NCBI RefSeq assembly: GCF_016894345.1
Contig: NZ_CP069798.1
Coordinates: 1,943,385 to 2,007,384, forward strand
Length of the DNA: 64,000 nucleotides
Source of the DNA: Paralysiella testudinis
GTDB lineage: Bacteria > Pseudomonadota > Gammaproteobacteria > Burkholderiales > Neisseriaceae
Direction of reading: 5' to 3'
The translations under genes and the position numbers were made by a program. The notes beneath the pieces were generated by a model that was given only the letters and a program-made list of their open reading frames with translations, was not told where the DNA came from and ran no database searches. Below, piece by piece: positions 61,030-64,000 of the stretch (position 1 is the first letter of the stretch; every line of letters starts with the position of its first letter).

Positions 61030-61198
61030 CGGTGAGTAAAACGCGTATTATTCCCGCCCCGTATGGCAGCAAACTGTATCCGACCCAAGTGCCCGACACT
61101 GAAATGTAGATAACACTGCCATACACCTCATCCTACAATCTGAATGGTATCCAGTGCGCGGCAGCGCCCGCAAGACACTGCATAAATAAGGATAGATT
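61030..61198 (+). ncRNA. Candidate IS110 bridge-RNA region
   Basis: Non-coding leader of the IS110-family transposase. GTATGGCAG (61061-61069) pairs with CTGCCATAC (61116-61124) enclosing a 46-base loop with its own short stem (AGTG/CACT). A second stem CAGTG/CACTG (61152-61180) encloses a GC-rich loop. Two looped stems before the gene match the layout of bridge RNAs of the IS110 group. Structure was judged by eye only. Confidence 0.45.
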
Positions 61199-62202
61199 AT
61201 GATGAACTTCCAAGTATTGGGCATCGACATCAGCAAAAACAAATTAGATTGTGCTCTTATCCGCGACATTGGCAGCAGTAAAATCAAAACCAAAGCATTG
61301 CCAAACCACCTCCAAGGCTTTAACCAACTGACAGAATGGCTGTATAAAAACATCGGTGAAGACTTAAGCCTACTCAAAATTTTCATGGAAGCCACCGGCG
61401 TTTACCACGAAGCATTGGCAGAGTACCTGCATAACAAAGGCATCGCCGTTTATCTGCTTAATCCTGCCGACAGTGCCCATTATGCCAAATACGACAGCTT
61501 GCACAAAACCGATAAGGCTGATAGCCAGTCACTGGCCAGAGCCGGTATTGACCGCCTCATGCACCACAAAGTACGCCAATGGCAGCCTGCTGCACCCCAC
61601 ATCAAGCGGCTCAACGCACTACTAGCCCGTCTAGATGCGCTGCAAAGCGATCTGCAGCGTGAAGACAACCGCATGGAGAAAGCCGGATTCAGCGCTGTTC
61701 CCGAAGCGGTCAGCCAGTCCATCAGCACCATGCAGACCAATTTGAAGCAGCAGATTAGCACCATCACACAGGAAATCGAACAACATATTGACCGGCATCC
61801 TGATTTGAAAAAGACCGTGCTTTACTGCGCAGCATACCCGGTGTAGGTGAAGTGGTTTCATTGCGCATGGTTGCGCTCTATCATAGCAAACATTTTACCT
61901 CCGCCTCGCAAATGGCTGCCTATTTGGGATTGGTGCCGAAAAAACGGGAATCCGGCAAACACAAAGGCAAAGCCATGCTTTCCAAGCGGGGCAGTTCGGT
62001 CATACGAGCTAAGTTGTATATGGCTGCGGTGGTTGCAAAAACGTGGAATCCGGATATTAACGCGCATTACCGCAGACTGAAAGCCAGAAACAAAACGGAA
62101 ATGCAGACCATCGGCGCAGCGATGCGCCGCTTGGTACAGATTTGCTTTGGTGTGTTGAAGCACCAATGCGAATATCAGGCCAAAATAACCATTGCGGCTT
62201 GA
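61199..62202 (+). pseudogene. IS110-family (Piv-like) transposase with one frameshift
   Basis: First frame 61199-61846 holds the RuvC-like DEDD domain (VLGIDISKNKLDCALI, KIFMEATGVYHEALAEYL, DKADSQSLA). A second frame to 62202 holds the serine-containing Tnp_20 domain (SMAAYLGLVPKKRESGKHKG-like, KRGSSVIRAKLYMAA). One extra A in the run at about 61808-61812, or a -1 slip on AAAAAG, joins them as KKDRALLRSIPGVGEV. About 334 residues repaired. IS110 elements usually need no frameshift, so this is more likely decay or a read error. Element ends could not be fixed because the family lacks terminal repeats. Confidence 0.85.
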
Positions 62203-62383
62203 TGCGAGAGATGGTATCTACGCAAGGGTTTTGAATAACCTTTATTAAACATGACAGCCCTGCTACCTACGCGGCTGCGATATGAGTGCAGTTTTACATT
62301 TATCAAAACTTCAGGCTGCCTGAATGGCCGCACCCAACACCATAAAACCAACAATAAACCATAAGAAACCATAAGGAGAAATC

Positions 62384-62926
62384 ATGTTACTGAATACCGA
62401 CGAATCCGCTCTATTGATTGTCGATGTGCAAAGCCGTCTGCTGCCGGCCCTCAGCCACCCCGAAGCCTTGCTGGAGCGTACCGTGTGGCTGGCCAAACTG
62501 GCGGCCACTTTAAACATTCCCACCGTGATTTCCGAGCATTGCCCCGACAAAATCGGCCACACCGATGCCGCCGTAATGGCTGCGGCACCGGCTGCGTTGG
62601 TGGTAAAAAAACAGGATTTTTCCGTGTGTGCCGAAGGCTGCCTGAATACCGGCATGCTCGGCGGTGCCAACCAAATTGTCTTGGCCGGTATTGAAGCGCA
62701 CGTGTGCGTGCTGCAAACCGCGCTGGATTTGCGCCAACGCGGCTATCGGGTGTTTGTGGTGGCCGATGCGGTGGATTCACGCGCCGCTGCCGACCGTGAG
62801 CTGGCCTTAACCCGCCTGCGAGACAACCGCTGCCAAGTGGTAAGCAGCGAAATGGTGGCGTTCGAATGGCTGGGCAGCGCCCGCCACCCGCAATTCAAAG
62901 CAGTGCACCGCGACTTTATCCGTTGA
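62384..62926 (+). CDS. Isochorismatase-family cysteine hydrolase
   Basis: 180 residues. Catalytic triad of the family: Asp in LLIVDVQSRLLPAL, Lys in VVKKQDFSV, Cys in GIEAHVCVLQTALDLRQRG. Resembles YcaC-like hydrolases of unknown substrate. AAGGAG lies upstream. Terminator at 62981-63024. Confidence 0.88.
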   Translation: MLLNTDESALLIVDVQSRLLPALSHPEALLERTVWLAKLAATLNIPTVISEHCPDKIGHTDAAVMAAAPAALVVKKQDFSVCAEGCLNTGMLGGANQIVLAGIEAHVCVLQTALDLRQRGYRVFVVADAVDSRAAADRELALTRLRDNRCQVVSSEMVAFEWLGSARHPQFKAVHRDFIR

Positions 62927-62980
62927 TTGGGTTGGCTTAAATCATACGCTGCCTGCAAGCCATTGATACGGCCACACCCC

Positions 62981-63024
62981 AAAATAAAACCAGCCCGAGC
63001 AATCATCCGGGCTGGTTTTATTTT
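62981..63024. terminator. Bidirectional terminator
   Basis: AAAATAAAACCAGCCCG pairs with CGGGCTGGTTTTATTTT around 10 bases, between convergent genes. Confidence 0.85.
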
Positions 63025-63056
63025 GAAGTACTGCTAAATAATTATCCGCAACACCG

Positions 63057-63662
63057 CTAACCATGCCCAAACCGTTTACCCAAATCCACCAGCACAAACA
63101 AAGCCTGGATCAGCAATGAAATCAGAAAGCCGGCCTGCAACTGCGGCCATGAAAAGCGGTTGGGGGCTTCGTTATCCAAGCGGCGGTGGGCGTAAAACAG
63201 CGCCATTAATAGCCACTGGCTGCCCAGCCAAAACACCGGTTGCAGCCAATATTGATACCACAGCGCAGGCCACACATAGAGCGTGAGCCCTTGCGGATAG
63301 GATGAATACACCAGCAACAACAGCACGATAAAGCTGAGGTGCTGCACTACGCCGCTCACCGCCAGCAAGGCCAGATAGTCGCCGCCTTGGCGCATTTGCC
63401 AGCTGCCCTTAGCATGGCGGCGCCAAGCCAGTAGCCACAAGCACACCGAGGCGGGCACCACATAAGCATGGGGCGCATAGACATTGCCGATATGCGCCAC
63501 ACCGAGCACGCCCGGCAGCAGCCGCATCGAAAATACCGCGCTGCCCAGCCACAGCAATACCGCCAGCCACAGCCACAACCATTGGCGTTGGCGCAAGCTT
63601 TGCCATACAAACAGGCTGATGTAGAGCGCCAATACCCATAAACTGATATTGCCCCACATCAT
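63057..63662 (-). CDS. Integral membrane protein of unknown function
   Basis: 201 residues with about six hydrophobic helices, many Trp and Leu (VLALYISLFVWQSLRQRQWL at the start). Short charged loops and a small C-terminal tail (LGKRFGHG). No family recognised. Its ATG overlaps the stop of the upstream gene by 4 bases, so the two are translationally coupled. Confidence 0.75.
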   Translation of the reverse strand: MMWGNISLWVLALYISLFVWQSLRQRQWLWLWLAVLLWLGSAVFSMRLLPGVLGVAHIGNVYAPHAYVVPASVCLWLLAWRRHAKGSWQMRQGGDYLALLAVSGVVQHLSFIVLLLLVYSSYPQGLTLYVWPALWYQYWLQPVFWLGSQWLLMALFYAHRRLDNEAPNRFSWPQLQAGFLISLLIQALFVLVDLGKRFGHG

Positions 63663-64000
63663 GCGGCCAAGCCCATCATCCGCCCCAGTGCTACACTTAA
63701 GCTTTGTGCCATTTCGGCCACCAAATCGGTTTCCAAATCGGCATGAAAATAAGCGGCGTCTTCATGCCCAATCAGCAACACCGCCAGCAAAACATTGCCA
63801 CGCCACACCGGCAGCTGTAAAAAGCTGCCCAAAGGCGGCTTGTTTGCCAACAATGCGGCCACCGGCTCCGGCAGGTGTTGGCCGCATTGTGGTGCCGACA
63901 GCTTTCCCCACGCTTTTTTCAAGGCGCTGTTATCGGCGGCCTGCAAAGCCTGCGGGATACGCGCTTTATTCGCCGGGGCTTGCATGAGTTTCAGCACATG
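63659..64000 (-). CDS. GAF-like domain protein, partial (5' end beyond window)
   Basis: The last 113 residues or so of a longer protein; the frame is open to the window edge. C-terminal pattern GSFLQLPVWRGNVLLAVLLIGHEDAAYFHADLETDLVAEMAQSLSVALGRM is like the end of a GAF sensory domain. Ligand unknown. Overlaps the membrane gene start, so likely a two-gene operon. Confidence 0.6.
   Translation of the reverse strand, partial: HVLKLMQAPANKARIPQALQAADNSALKKAWGKLSAPQCGQHLPEPVAALLANKPPLGSFLQLPVWRGNVLLAVLLIGHEDAAYFHADLETDLVAEMAQSLSVALGRMMGLAA

Overview
The window looks like the chromosome of a Neisseriaceae bacterium. The 12-mer AGGCTGCCTGAA and its complement recur throughout, mostly as inverted pairs acting as terminators. 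This is the Simonsiella-type DNA uptake sequence dialect rather than the GCCGTCTGAA of pathogenic Neisseria. The host gene set fits: glpK, hemL, hemJ, acnB, class I fumarase, a Slam secretion protein, trkA/trkH and an LtgA-like transglycosylase. A Correia-like miniature element also occurs three times. No tRNA, rRNA or CRISPR array was seen.

Layout. 1-9.47 kb is host housekeeping DNA, starting inside tkt and ending at a YgiW-like gene. 9,479-46,956 is a complete Mu-like transposable prophage of 37,478 bp, flanked by the 6-bp duplication GATTGG. 46.96-64.0 kb is host again: acnB, an M48 protease, fumarase, a Slam gene whose surface lipoprotein partner is split by an IS5-family element, trkA, trkH, slt, an IS110-family element, an isochorismatase-like hydrolase and membrane genes.

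The prophage has three blocks. On the minus strand, 10-27 kb carries protease, capsid and a P2-like contractile tail, and 27.2-35.3 kb carries the early genes (mor, gemA, HU-like, tnpB, tnpA, ner-like). On the plus strand, the repressor heads a lysogenic-side cassette (35.4-38.0 kb) ending in a tcmP/DUF5131 pair, followed by lysis, terminase, portal and head genes (39-46.8 kb). Relative to Mu, the lysis-to-gpG block is on the opposite side of the repressor and inverted. A 31-bp palindromic element recurs exactly three times: before the lysis block, before the protease, and between gpV and gpW. Each copy is followed by a terminator-like hairpin, and two of these hairpins carry the Shine-Dalgarno of the next start codon. 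This looks like a shared late-gene leader.

The element is probably not mobile as read. tnpA needs five frame corrections, tnpB has an in-frame stop, and several accessory and tail-tip genes carry single-base frameshifts, while head, sheath, tape-measure and terminase genes are intact. Most lesions lie in homopolymers, so local sequencing error is an open alternative.
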